64,000 nt of DNA from Cinnamomum chago (Eukaryota > Streptophyta > Magnoliopsida > Laurales > Lauraceae), in contig CP142460.1 of the NCBI GenBank assembly GCA_038049695.1, forward strand, positions 23,315,001 through 23,379,000. Direction: 5' to 3'. Of this stretch, positions 10,484 through 22,050 are shown piece after piece. A model generated the notes under the pieces. That model worked only from the letters and a program-made list of their open reading frames with translations. It made no database searches and was not told the origin of the DNA. How positions within the stretch are numbered: the stretch's first letter is position 1; the number at the start of each line of letters is the position of its first letter. The position numbers and the translations under genes were made by a program.

Positions 10484-13291
10484 CACCTCTTGGGCGATCA
10501 TTCAAGGCTCTTAGACAATCTCTTAAAGCATTTTACACTCTATAGACTTAAGACTCTCAAAGGGATTTTCTTCCTCCTTCACATCTCTCTTCAACTACTT
10601 GAAGTTCTACTACTTCTAGGCCTTACAACACATTACCATATCCTCTAAAACTCAATCTTTAGCTTGTAGAAGTGCTCCTCCAGAGGAAGAAACTGAATAT
10701 TTGTGGTCTTACCAATCACTACCAACCCAAATCTATGTCTGCATAATCGTCTTCTTTGATTTTCTTATTTAAAGGAGCATGCAAATCCCTACATTCAAAG
10801 TTCTATTGTGCATGCCCTCTTAGACATCATTTTGATTTTCCATACACAAGGACTCAGTGTGACACAACCTTGGATATTCAATGGCACAAAAACCAGCAAC
10901 TCCCTTGGATTGTACAAACATGGTCATTGAAACAAAATTGATGATTTCCAAAGATCAATGTTAATCAAAACCAAACTTCACCCATCAAACCATTTGGTAA
11001 AAGCATCCTAAATCAATGGCAGGGGCATATCAGGACCTTGGAAGCCAAATCTAGGAGAAAACTTAAGAGAATAATAGAAAAGCCGACAGGTACTAGAGAG
11101 CCATGTCCAACCAAAATCAAAATTTTCGAACACGAGCTCATAGAACCCTTTTTTGTAGTCCTTTTATTATATTTTGGTCAGTTTCCTTGCTTTTTATTCA
11201 TTTTTTATTTAGTTTGAAACCATCTAGAGCTAGATGGAGGAGTTGTAAGAATGAGTTTGCAGACAATTTGCATCCATAAGTCCTAGGACAAGAACCCATG
11301 CAATATGAATTTGAAAAATGACTGCAAGTTTCTCTTATTTTATGCATTTGAATTTTGTGAGTTAGACACTTCAAATCTTCACAATTTTCTTCCAACACAC
11401 AGTAGAAGCCGCCCAACCACTTTTTTTTTTACTTTCATGGATTCCAAATTGGTGATCCAAACGGGTCATATTCCTTACAAGTGTCAAATACTCTAAGCCA
11501 TTCAAATTTCACATTTTAAATCTTTATATTTTTTGAGGGATTAATGAAAAACATCAAACAAATCTTGATCTATGACTCTGATTTTTATGCAACTTTGTGC
11601 CCCTCAATTCATGATTTGTTCCGTTCAATAATCTCATGCTAATGATAAGCATCATGATGTTTAGCTTCATCTCACAAATCTTAGATTCTTGAGACCCTTG
11701 TGGAAAGCAGAAACACGTCTAAACACAAAACCATTGGTGGTTAACATTCACCCATGAAAATGATGATTTTGACAAACATGTTAAAGTGTTTCACATACAT
11801 GACACTTGCCTATGGAAAAAAAAACATATGAAACCTTCACATATGTAAAACTCATTTTCAAATGTCCTTGACAAAATTTTTATAGCGTTGAAACAATACT
11901 TGGTTAGTTCATTTTGGCAGCTTCCTTTGCAGCATTTGTGAGAACTGAAGTTAAGGCTTTTAGATGCATATTTCCTTTAGAAGGCGTTGATCGTCCAATC
12001 TTAAGTTTTTTGGACATCCCTTGGTTAAACCTTTTGTTCTTCCTTGTCCGATAACCTTTGTTCAATGTAACATACTTCTGTATTGGGTTGAATACACAGT
12101 GCAATTACCAAATCTTATTGACTTCAGATGGCATGATACCCATGCCATAACAATCCCATCAACACTGGCAAAAAAGATTTTTGACATGCCAGTTGGATCT
12201 ACTACATCCGATCAATAGTCACTGTTATTTATCACATCTATAATAAGCACCTGATAAAATTATTGATCATGTCATCATGAAGACACGACAATAATGTTGT
12301 TTTCTTTCCTCTAGGATTTATTAGACACATGCAATGCAACTCATGCGCATCACTGATATATCAGACAACTGCATCTATAAAATATTCCAACCATGGCCCC
12401 ACTCTAGATGGAGTCACAACAATCATAACTAGTAGCCATAATTAGACAGTTAATTAAGAGCATGGTCATGGATGGGTCTGGATCAATATTGCTTAAACTT
12501 GGTTAATTTTGTTCAATTATTAACCCTTTTCATTTGGGTCCCATGAAATAGACAGCTACAATGATTTATAGGTGGTCTAAATTCAATTAGTTGAGAATAA
12601 GATGGGATGGTTGAGCTTAACCAATCAATTGGACCTATAAAATGCAAGATCAATTAAGTGAAATTACATGGACAAATTAGATCATCAAGATTTTCAATTT
12701 ATTGTGGTAGATCTGCATTGGGGCCCATGATTTGAAAGATGTGAAGTTGAGGGAATGCAAATGGCGGCAAATAAAACCATAGTAGACGGCATCTGTTATT
12801 TAATTCTCAATATCCCTTTTTGGCACTTTGTCTTGGCAATGGATTTGATAGGATTTTCCCCAACTTTCTACTCTTCAAGGCTGGCAATTAAGACTGCGTG
12901 CATGGTAGAAGACTAGTCACATGACTCGGGGCTGGGGTCAATATATGAGAGGCGGATGAGCTTAATAGCAGATGACAAGTTGGAAGGAACGCCCACTTGA
13001 AAGAGGAAGTTGCAACGACTTTCATGATACTCTGCCAGAGACCCTTGTATCATAAAAATGCACATGTCAACATTGTTAAAGAGTCAGACTACTTGGCCCG
13101 ATTTTGGGGACCGGGTGCTCCCCAAAGGGATCCAACGGTCCCCCCGGTCTCCAAAATCGGACCGAACAGACTTTCTGATTGTTAAAACACCTAAATGGGA
13201 CCCATGTTTCTGTAAGAATTGTGGGCGAGGAAGTGTTTTTGAGAACAAACTTCTAATGGGGTTGTTTACTAACTCTAGTTGGCGATTTATA
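10484..13291. other. unassigned intergenic DNA
   Basis: AT-rich DNA with only short, unconvincing open frames. I recognise no protein domain. A lysine/arginine-rich frame on the minus strand (11904-12104) has no motif that I can name. The stretch ends at the 5-bp duplication that flanks the Tat element. Confidence 0.5.
13097..13160. repeat. short imperfect inverted repeat
   Basis: CCGATTTTGGGGACCGGG and CCCCGGTCTCCAAAATCGG face each other across about 26 bp and would form a GC-rich hairpin with roughly 18-bp arms. It may be a relic of a small inverted-repeat transposon. Confidence 0.55.
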
Positions 13292-13296
13292 CTATT
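13292..13296. repeat. target site duplication CTATT, left copy
   Basis: CTATT precedes the TG of the left LTR and recurs at 24715-24719 after the CA of the right LTR, which proves that 13297-24714 is one insertion. Confidence 0.93.
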
Positions 13297-13983
13297 TGTA
13301 AGTGCCTAAAAATTACGGGCTTGATTATTAAAGGATTAAGCTCTTGGTTTGGAGATCTTGGGAAGATGAGGGGAAAGGATCGAGCCTCCGATGACCTGAA
13401 AGAGAGAGACAGCGAGTCAGAGCCCCTGACTATAGGCAGCCGAAGGCCCTCCGACGCTCAAGTTAGTGTAGGAACTGAAAGAGAATGGAGAAGAAGAGGT
13501 CTGGGAGGGAGACGGATTGCGTACCTTACATGGTTTTCCTTCATGCTATATATAGACGTGATAGTCATCATTGGATTGACCCCTTGAGGGGACGGGAGTC
13601 CTATCAGAGTGTACTCTTATCTCCTGAGTGGGGGTAGGTGAAAAGAGAGTGTCCCATCGGACCATCATTCCACGCCTATAGACATGACCCTGAGATAAGG
13701 TGTGCCCCTTATCTAGGTCCGGCGCCCACTCTGCCTGTCAGTTCGCCGTTTCCGTCATGACAGCGCATTTATGGCTGAGTGACAGGGACCGAGATCGGGC
13801 AGAGGTTGAGACCGGGCAGAGGCTCAGACCGAGGTCGGGACTAGTGATGAAGCCACCGAGACTCGCTCCATGATTATTCCGAGATGGCGATGCGGCTGAT
13901 CTTGGGTGGTACCGAGACCAATGGTAAACCGAGACTGGGAGATGGCCCCACCTAAATCCGTGAGCACAAAACGACCCCACACA
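13297..13983 (-). repeat. 3' LTR of the Tat element (left in the window)
   Basis: Begins TGTAAGTGCCTAAAAATTAC and ends CCCCACACA on the plus strand. It aligns over its whole length with 24017-24714, apart from a short indel in a GGCTG repeat. It contains repeated CCGAGGTCGG-like words. Confidence 0.95.
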
Positions 13984-13999
13984 ATTGTCCCCTAGCTCT
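13984..13999 (-). other. polypurine tract of the Tat element
   Basis: Read on the minus strand, AGAGCTAGGGGACAAT ends at the LTR boundary. The same tract is seen beside the LTR of the related fragment at 27986. Confidence 0.8.
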
Positions 14000-14305
14000 C
14001 GACCTCTTGGGCCTTATCCGAGGTCGGGAGATAAGATTCGGAAGTGATGAGGCCGTCTTTTCGTATCTTGCTTTTATGAGATTCTCATCATGATGCCCCT
14101 TCGTCTGCCCTAGGCAATAAATAGGGCACCATAATTGCTTTGCCCTGTCAAGCACGTGGGACGCCGTTCCGTATGCCCGAGGTAATAAATGTCATACCAG
14201 AGGCGTGGTGGGAGGCGGACCGTTGCCGCCACGTGGAGTCCTTTGTCTGGGCGGTCGCCGGGATCGAAGCGATGCGTGGCAGGGTAATCAAGAGGGGCGT
14301 CCCTC

Positions 14306-14313
14306 TATAAAAA
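14306..14313 (+). promoter_or_regulatory. TATA box of the antisense gene
   Basis: CTCTATAAAAATGG lies 299 bp before the ATG at 14605 and is followed by a C/T-rich leader. The related copy at 28373 has TATAAATA in the same place, 218 bp before its ATG. This indicates a promoter inside the element, reading against gag-pol. Confidence 0.7.
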
Positions 14314-14604
14314 TGGAAGCGCCCCCTTCCCTTTCTCTTTTACCTTAGCTGTTTGTCTGAGAAGGAGAGCTCTGTTGAAGACGAAGTTCTGCCACAGATT
14401 TTGCTGAAGAACGAACCAACTGATCTCGGGAACTTTTCTTTCTAGCCTTCTGCTTCTTCGTCCTCAGTAATCTTCAGCATCCTTTCTGTGAGTTCCATCT
14501 TCTCTCTCTGCTATTTCTTTGTGCCTCCTTTCTTCTCTTCGCTTTCAGAGGGTTTTTGGTCCCTTAGGGTTTTTCCATTTCTCGCCTCCTTTTGTTTTAA
14601 GAAA

Positions 14605-16981
14605 ATGGGGATCTATAGCCATTGGTTGGAGGGTCCAGCAGCCCTGGAGGCTTTTAGGTCGTCGTTTAAGATCCCGGCTGATGTCCTGGTGAAACCTGAC
14701 GACCTCGGGGGCCTTCCTGATGGCCTTTCCCGGTACAAGAACTGGATGCCTTTCTCCCTGCTGTCGGTGTGCGAAGGCGGGGTCAGGTTCCCTATCCACC
14801 CGCTCCTCCGGTCCTGCCTTAATGCGTGGCACATCTGCCCCTTCCAGTTGATGCCAAATGGTTTCAAGATTGTAATGGGCGTGGCGGAGCTGAACTGGAT
14901 CCTCGACATCGACCTCGGGGTGCATGACATAGAAGATGTCTATGACATCTGTAAAGCTGCAGGGGGTGAGGATTCTTATTACCTCCGGGTGAAGGCCAGG
15001 CGTCGGCCCCTGGTGAACGCCCTAGAAGATTCGAGTAAATATGCCGGGGATGAACGGATCGTGGTCTCGGGGAATTGGGAGTTCAGGGGGACCAAGACCG
15101 AAGAGGAGCGGAGAATCCAGGTCCCACGGAGACCTGGAACCCCTCCCAGTAAACACCTGTCCTTCTAGGTTTATTCGTGCTGTTTTTTCTCGTTGTTTAT
15201 GCCGAGCTGACGCCTTTGCTGTTCTTCGCGTAGGTATTCAGAAAAGGAGAGAGAGGCCAGCTTCAACAAGTGGAAGAGGAACGACGGGTGGTTGGAGAAG
15301 ATCTGCAATTACCACGGTCACCACGATCGAGCTGCCTTCGCATTGCTTGGGTACAAGTCACGGTACCGGTCTTATACCAGTAAGACAGCCGAGGTCCCCC
15401 TTGAGCCAGTAGGGGAGATCGTACTCGCGCTTGCCGAGACCAGCGGCCAAGCCACGGAGCCCCAAGGCCCAATTATTATCCCCGACAGCCCCCCTCACTC
15501 CCGAGGTCAAGAAGAGGAGGAGATGGACAGACAACGCCCTCCCTTGAAGAGTCTGGGGGCCATGATCTTCGGGGGCCGAGCTCCCCCCGCCTCCAAGCGT
15601 GCCCCCAGGGGGTCAGGCGCCTCCCACGGCTCTGCAGCGGCCGTTTCCTCCGGCTCGTCGGGAGCAGCAGGGGCTTCCTCCACCAAAGCTAAGAAGGGGA
15701 GGTCGGTAGAGCCCCCCAAGGTCATCCGGCTTTCCAAGGAGCCTCGCCCGCTTAAGGATAGCAAGCCGCGGGTGGTGGAGGCCGAGAAGGAGGCTCCGCC
15801 GCCTCCTCCACCAAAGGATGCCTCGGCCAAAACCGCAGGAGCCGGGAAGGAGGGCGATGGGGCCCCTCCCGAGATGAGGCCTCGTGTAGGGGGCGAGGAG
15901 GAGAGGCTCCCGGAAGCGAAGCTGCAGGCCCGACTTTCTACGCCGGTGCCTTAGAGGCCTAACTTCGACCTCAACCCTAACGAGCCCATGACCATGGGAG
16001 AGCGGCTGGGGAACAGCTGGGAGTCGGTCGTGGATCTTGCTCGGGGATGTGCCCTCCCCATGGACATGGAGAGGCATAGAAGGGCCGGAACGATGGGCCT
16101 GCTCCATCAAACGATGAGGGCGTCGCTTGAGGTAACTTCCCCCATCCTGCTTTCGAATTTCTGCCTCTTGGTTGCCTGATTCGATTCCCTTACTATTTTT
16201 TATCTTTCTGCAGAATGTACAGAGGCTTTAAGTAGTGATGGAGAGGCGGGTGGAAACCGCTGCCCAAGTGGCCGAGATGGAGAAGGAGAAGAAGAAAATG
16301 GGGGCTGCGCTGGAGGCGAGCGCAGCGGAAATAAAGAAGTCGGACGGGAAGCTCGCCCAATACGCAACGGAACAACAGGCGGCGAAGACTGAGATCATTA
16401 AGTTGCGGGGCGAGAATAAGAATTTGAAGGGCGCCGTTGATGACAAGGCAAGGAGGGTGGTCCAACTGGAGGCCGAGCTTGCCCAGAAGGGGGCCGAGCT
16501 TGCCAAGAGGGAGGTCGAGCTCGCCCAAAAGCAAAACGAAGTGGCTGGGAAGGAGGCCGAGCTCGAGGCTTCTAGGAAAGAGAGGGCCGATGTCGAGTCC
16601 ACCCTGCGAGCCCAAGTCACAAAAGCTTACTAGGATGGGGTGGACTGGGCATCGGAGGAGTATGTGGCTCAAATCACGGATCTGAGCCCGGTGCTGTTTG
16701 AGATGGGGTGTAAGGAGGCCCTTTGCAAGTACGGGGTTGCCGAGGACGACCCCATATTCGCGAACCTTCTCCAATTCCAACCTGCAGTACCGAGCTCGGA
16801 GTCAGAGCCTGGCTCCAATCCTCCTGAGGCCCCTACCGAAGTCCCAGGCGTACCTCCCCTGCTTCCGACCCCCGCCGAGGTCGAGACTGCCCAGGTTCCC
16901 CTTACGACTCCTCCATCTGATGCTCCTGCCTCGTCCGATCCTCCAGAGTCGAATAAGGATGCGGCGCCCGAGAAGCAATAG
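14605..16981 (+). pseudogene. antisense gene of the Tat element (Transposase_28-type domain, coiled coil)
   Basis: The first exon (14605-15148) encodes the domain annotated in plants as putative gypsy-type transposon, with MGIYSHWLE at the start and FPIHPLLRSCL, LMPNGFKIVMGVAELN and DIEDVYDICK further on. A 93-bp intron (15149-15241, GT...AG) is supported by a similar intron in the copy at 28591. The second block continues with KWKRNDGW and a basic, proline/alanine/glutamate-rich segment. A third block (about 16235-16633) is a long heptad coiled coil (EAELAQKGAELAKREVELAQ), and the last (about 16640-16980) is acidic and proline-rich. Additional introns probably separate these blocks. The start at 14605 is chosen because the domain begins there and the related copy starts with the same MGIY. 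The gene looks broken at about two places. Its role is unknown; similar antisense genes occur in Tat-clade elements. Confidence 0.75.
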
Positions 16982-16999
16982 GATTTTCTTTTTCTTTAT

Positions 17000-17554
17000 G
17001 TATTTTTGTTTTTTCTGTTTTTCTGGAATGTACAAAGCTTCTGTAACCATTCTTCTATCAATGAAAAATGAACTTTCTTTTTAAATCTATCTCCAGCTGC
17101 TTTCTTATTTCTTTCCTCTTGCAATGGTGTGTGGATGTCCTGATGACCAAGACTTGTAAGTGGCTGAGGTCGGTAATGAAATCAGATTTTAATCAATCTT
17201 TCCATCTCGGGATGAGGAACCCCTCTAGCTCTTGAATCTCCCGAATTACCTGAGTTGGCGAGTTCATTAGGCAGGCTTTGTTGCCTCTTGATCGATGGTT
17301 GGGCTTCGATGGCCCGCTCCTGAGGGTAGAATCTTAGGAAGAGACCATAGTTAGTTTGTACTACACCCCGAGATGCGGCCTTCTTGTTGAAGAGCCAGGG
17401 CTGTGCCCTTAGGTGACCCGAAGGGTCTGGATTGAGCTCACAGGCTGGCCGAGTTCCACGTCTTCAGATATTTGGCCCTTTTTATGTCCTGAGGGGATGG
17501 TCTGTCGTCTGAGAGATTGTGGTGAGGAGCAGAGTTCTGGCACTGTAGCCGGTT
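17000..17554. other. spacer between antisense gene and tandem repeat
   Basis: T-rich sequence follows the end of the antisense gene, with AATGAAAAATG-type sequence near 17060 that could serve polyadenylation. The remainder has no coding potential and is 3' non-coding DNA of both genes. Confidence 0.5.
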
Positions 17555-17971
17555 TCAAGGAGGCTGGCGTGAGGGCCGAAGCCTTGGGGGAGTTGGCCCT
17601 GTGACCGAACTCAAAGAGGCTGGCGCGAGGGTCGGAGCCTTGGGGAGTTGGCCCTGTGACCGAACTCAAAGAGGCTGGCGTGAGGGCCGGAGCCTTGGGG
17701 AGTTGGCCCTATGACCGAACTCAAAGAGGCTGGCGCGAGGGCCGGAGCCTTGGGGAGTTGGCCCTATGACCGAACTCAAAGAGGCTGGCGCGAGGGCCGG
17801 TGCCTTGGGGAGTTGGCCCTATGACCGAACTCGAAGAGGCTGGCGCGAGGGCCGGTGCCTTGGGGAGTTGGCCCTGTGACCGAACTCGAAGAGGCTGGTG
17901 CGAGGGCTGGAGCCTTGGGGAGTTGGCCCTGTGACCAAACTCGAAGAGACTGGCGCGAGGGCCGGAGCCTT
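17555..17971. repeat. 55-bp tandem repeat, about 7.5 units
   Basis: AGTTGGCCCT recurs at 17591, 17646, 17701, 17756, 17811, 17866 and 17921, exactly 55 bp apart. Units are GC-rich and nearly identical. Since 55 is not a multiple of three, the open frames that cross it are artefacts. It lies after pol, in the 3' region where Retand elements carry amplified tandem repeats. Confidence 0.95.
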
Positions 17972-18046
17972 GTTCATAACTCAAACGACATAAGGCAGAT
18001 TTCCTCCAAAAGATCATTCTTTATTGATTTATTATTTCGAATACAA

Positions 18047-21000
18047 CTAGAAGTAATACTTCTTGAGATGCGCAGCATTCCATGGTCGTGGCAACTCTTT
18101 GCCATCCATCCCCTCAAGTTTGTAGGCCGACCTCCCAGAGCCCGAGATCACTTTAAAGGGGCCGAGCCAATTCGGCGTGAGTTTGCCTTCATTAGGATCT
18201 CTATCTGCTGGAAGTGCTCTTTTTAGGACTAGCTCTCCAACTGAGAATCTCCTCTCCTTGACCCTCTGATTGTATCCTCTGGATAGCTGCTGCTGATAGG
18301 AGGCCAGACGCACGGATGCCGCTTCCCTTCGTTGCTCGGCCAGGTCGAGCTCTCTGGCAAAGCTGATCTCGTTCTGCCCTTGATCGAAGAGGTTCGTCCT
18401 TAATGTCGGGAGGCCGACTTTGAGAGGGATCACGACCTCCATCCCATAGGCCAGTGAAAAAGGAGTCGCTGAAGTGGACCGCCTCGGGGTGGTTCTGTAT
18501 GCCCAAAGGACACTCGACAATTCTTCTACCTACCTGCCTTTAGCTTTATCAAGCCTTTTTTTGAGTCCATCCAGCACCACCTTGTTTGAGATCTCTGCTT
18601 GCCCGTTGCTCTGTGGGTAGGCCGGAGTCGCGTAAAGGTTCCTCATACCGTGCTCCTGGCAGAAGTTTCTGAAGAGTTTTGAATCGAACTGGGTCCCGTT
18701 ATCCGAGACCAGAGCTCTGGGGATCCCGAACCTTGTGACGATGTTTTTCCACACAAAATTCTTCGTGTCGTGCTCGGTGATGGAGGACAAGGCCTCTGCC
18801 TCTATCCATTTTGTGAAGTAATCAATGCCTACCATCAACCACCTTTTGTTCCCTGGACTGCGGTGAAGAGGACCCACGATGTCCAGCCCCCACTGAGCGA
18901 AGGGCCACGGACTGGAGAGGGGACTCAGGTCCCGAGCTGGCTGATGCAGGGAATGGGAGAACTTCTGGCATTTTTCACACTTTCTGGCGTAGAGCTGGGC
19001 ATCTTTCTGCATGTAGGGCCACCAATAGCCCTGGCTAATAGCTCTGTACGCCAGTGATCTTCCTCCGATGTGGCTTCCACAGATTCCTTCGTGAATTTCA
19101 AAGAGGAAGTCTTCCACCTTGCTTGGGTGGACGCATTGAAGATATGGTCCTGAGTAGGATTTTCTGTAGAGTTTTTCATCTGGGGATAGCCAAAAGTGAG
19201 CCGCTTTTACCCTGACCTTGTCAGCTTCATTCCTGTCTTCGGGGAGCTTATCCTCTTTTAGGAATGTTATGATCGGGTCCATCCAGCTCGGGCCGAGATC
19301 AGTGCACAAGACTTGCCGAGCTGGAAGGAGCTCTATGCTTGGTTTGGTTAATGTCCCCACATCGACCGTTCTTTTTTTCCCTGCTTCTACGGCTGATGCC
19401 AAGTTGGCTAGGGCGTCTGCGTGGCAATTGGATTCCCTGTCGATCTGCCCGACTTCAGCTTTTTCGAACTGGGAGAGGAGCTGTCTGGTGTGGGCTAGGT
19501 AGGCTGCCATCCTTTCGTCTCGGGCTTGATAATCTCTGCTCAGCTGGTTCGTCACCAACTGGGAGTCGCTGAAGACTACAAGCCGACGTGCCCCCAGTAT
19601 CCTCGCGCTACCGAGACCCGCAATCAGTGCTTCGTACTCCGCTTCATTGTTTGATGCCTTGAAGTCGAGGGTTAGTGCCTGTTCTATGACTAGTCCTTCT
19701 GGGGATTGGAGGACCACGACGGCGCTAGCTCTTCTGGATGTTGACGATCCGTCGACGAAGACTTTCCAAGCTGACTCGAGGAATTTTATCCAGGACTGGT
19801 CTTCTACGGCCTCGGTTTCAGCTCCGTTATTGCCCTTGGAGTCCCCCAGTTCGGTATCGAGCGAGGTCGGTGCCGAACTAGGAGAGGTGAATTCGATGAT
19901 GAAATCTGCTAGGACCTGTGCTTTGATCGCCGTTCTGGGTTGATATCGGACATCGAATTGCCCCAGTTCGACGGCCCACTTGGAGATTCGGCCAGAAAAG
20001 TCCGCCTTTCTGAAAAGGGATTTGAGTGGGAACTCCGTGACGACCACCACTGTATATGTCTGGAAGTAATGGGAGAGCTTGCGAGAGGCGCTGATGAGCG
20101 CCAATGCCAGCTTTTCGAGTGGCAGATACCTAGTCTCGGCATCGAGCAGGGTCTTGCTGGTGTAGTAGATGGGGTGTTGCTGCTTCTCGTTCTCTCGAAC
20201 CAACACCGAGCTCACTGCATTGTCCGAGACTGCGAGGTATAGATAGAGAAGATCCCCTTGTGACGGAGTGGATAATAGCGGTGGTGAAGAGAGGTACTCC
20301 TTGAGTTTGTCCAGTGCCAAATCACATTCAGGGGGTCCATTGGAGCTTGGAACTCTTCTTCAGGAGCTGAAAGAAGGGTCGACATTTGTCCGACGCTCGA
20401 CTGATGAAACGGTTGAGCGCAGCAGCCATCCTTGTGAGTCGTTGGACTTGCTTGGCCGAGGTGGGGCTCTTGACAGCCTGTATAGCTGTGATCTGGTCTG
20501 GATTGGCCTCAATCCCTCTTCTGGTCACTAGGCTTCCCAGGAACTTGCCAGACCCGACACCAAACGCGCACTTGGAAGCGTTCAGTTTGAGCTGGAACTT
20601 TCTGAGGACGGCGAATGTCTGGCGCAGGTCCGTCAGATGGTCCTGGGACTTTTTAGATTTGACCACCATGTCATCAATGTAGACTTCCATCGTCTTCCCG
20701 AGCTGGCTCTGAAACATCTTCGTTACCAGCCTCTGATACGTTGCCCCAGCGTTTTTCAACCCAAAGGGCATCACCTTATAACAGTAGATGCCTTGAGGCG
20801 TTATGAAAGCAGTTTTCTCCTCGTCGGACCTGTACAGTGGGATCTGGTGGTAGCCTCGGTAGGCGTCCAGGAAGCTCATTCTGTCATGCCCCGAGGTGGT
20901 GTCGATCATCTGGTCGATTTTGGGTAGGGGGAAACTGTCCTTGGGGCACGCTTTGTTGAGGTCGGTGAAGTCCACACAGACCCTCCATTTGCCATTCTTC

Positions 21001-22050
21001 TTCTTCACTACCACCGTGTTGGCTAGCCACTTGGGATAGTGTACTTCGCGGATGGCTCCAGCCTCGAGGAGCTTCTCCACCTCTTCGATCACTGCTTCTG
21101 TTTGCAGGACCCCTGTTTTGCGAGCTTTCTGCATAACGGGCTTATGACCGGGATCCGCATTCAGCTTGTGACACATGACCTCAGGGTCAATCCCGGGCAT
21201 CTCATATGGAGTCCAGGCGAAGACATCTTTATTCAGAAGTAGGAAGTCTAGCAGTTCGGCCTTCTCAGAGTTGGGGAGCTGGCTACCCAGTAGGAAGTAG
21301 CGCTTGGGGTCCTCGGGACTGATTCTAACCTCGGTGAGTTCTTCTATACTTTTCTGCCCCGCTGTCCGCCTGACATCCTCAATCTCAGCTTCGAGTTCGG
21401 CCATATGCACTTGTTCCGGCTCCACCTCTCCAGGTGTTACGGCTACGGGGCACTCTCTGGCCATCTGCTGATTTCCCCACACGGTTACTATCTCGGTCCC
21501 CCCACCAGGCTTCTCTAGCGGAAACTTGAGTTTTTGATTAAGGGTGGAGGGCACTGCCTCCATGGCATGTAGCCAACTTCGCCCCATTATCACATTGTAG
21601 GGAGACGGCGCGTCCACTACCATGAAGTCTGCCATCTTCGTGGCTCCTCCTATCCGGACTTCCAGTGTAATCCTTCCCTTGGGGTATACTGGCTTGGCGC
21701 TGAATCCTACCAGAGGGACGCGAGCTTCCTGTAGATCGGTCTCGGTCAAGCCGAGCTGCTTGAAACAGCTGTAGTAGATGATCTCGGATGAGCTTCCCGG
21801 ATCTACGAGGACATGCTTCGTAGTATAGTTGTTGAGCCGCAAGGTGAGGATGAGGGCGTCATTGTGGGGGAGCAGGACCCCTCTCAGGTCTTCCTCCGAG
21901 AACCAGATCTTGGGCTTTTCCCTCCTAGCCCTCTTTGGAGCGCCTTCCAACTCTGCCGACATCACCTGCTTGCCATGGGCGGCCCTCCTGGCCTCTGACT
22001 GAGCTTGGGCACTTTCCTTACCCGGGGCGGGAGCCAGGTGGATGACGTTG
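18047..22050 (-). pseudogene. Tat pol region: protease, RT, two RNase H domains, integrase (broken)
   Basis: In coding order: aspartic protease with HVLVDPGSSSEII near 21800 and VIMGRSWL near 21585; reverse transcriptase with WRVCVDFTDLNKACP, MPFGLKNAGATYQ and active-site VYIDDMVVKSK near 20680; a first RNase H (about 19886-20250) with degraded look; a second, archaeal-type RNase H (about 19395-19765) with WKVFVDGSS and NNEAEYEALIAGL; integrase with HEGICGSH and CEKCQ zinc ligands near 19090-18970, the first catalytic Asp in WGLDIVGPL near 18883, VSDNGTQF and GQAE, and a C-terminal segment with LGPFKVI near 18120. The dual RNase H is diagnostic for the Tat clade. The region is broken at about two points. 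Confidence 0.92.

Noticed and set aside
11218-11236. Near-palindrome CCATCTAGAGCTAGATGG
   Set aside because: Isolated and short, with no cluster or element around it, so probably chance.
11904-12104. Minus-strand 66-residue basic frame
   Set aside because: It ends in a lysine/alanine-rich stretch that could be a piece of a real gene, but I recognise no domain and see no exon partners, so it is not reported as a gene.
14545-16780. Long minus-strand frames opposite the antisense gene
   Set aside because: The plus strand carries the conserved domain, coiled coil and intron signals. The minus frames are shadows caused by GC-rich codons.
17409-18017. Repetitive open frames across the 55-bp repeat, and the idea of a repeat protein or CRISPR array
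   Set aside because: The 55-bp period shifts the frame at every unit, there are no unique spacers, and the site is the 3' region of a plant retrotransposon.
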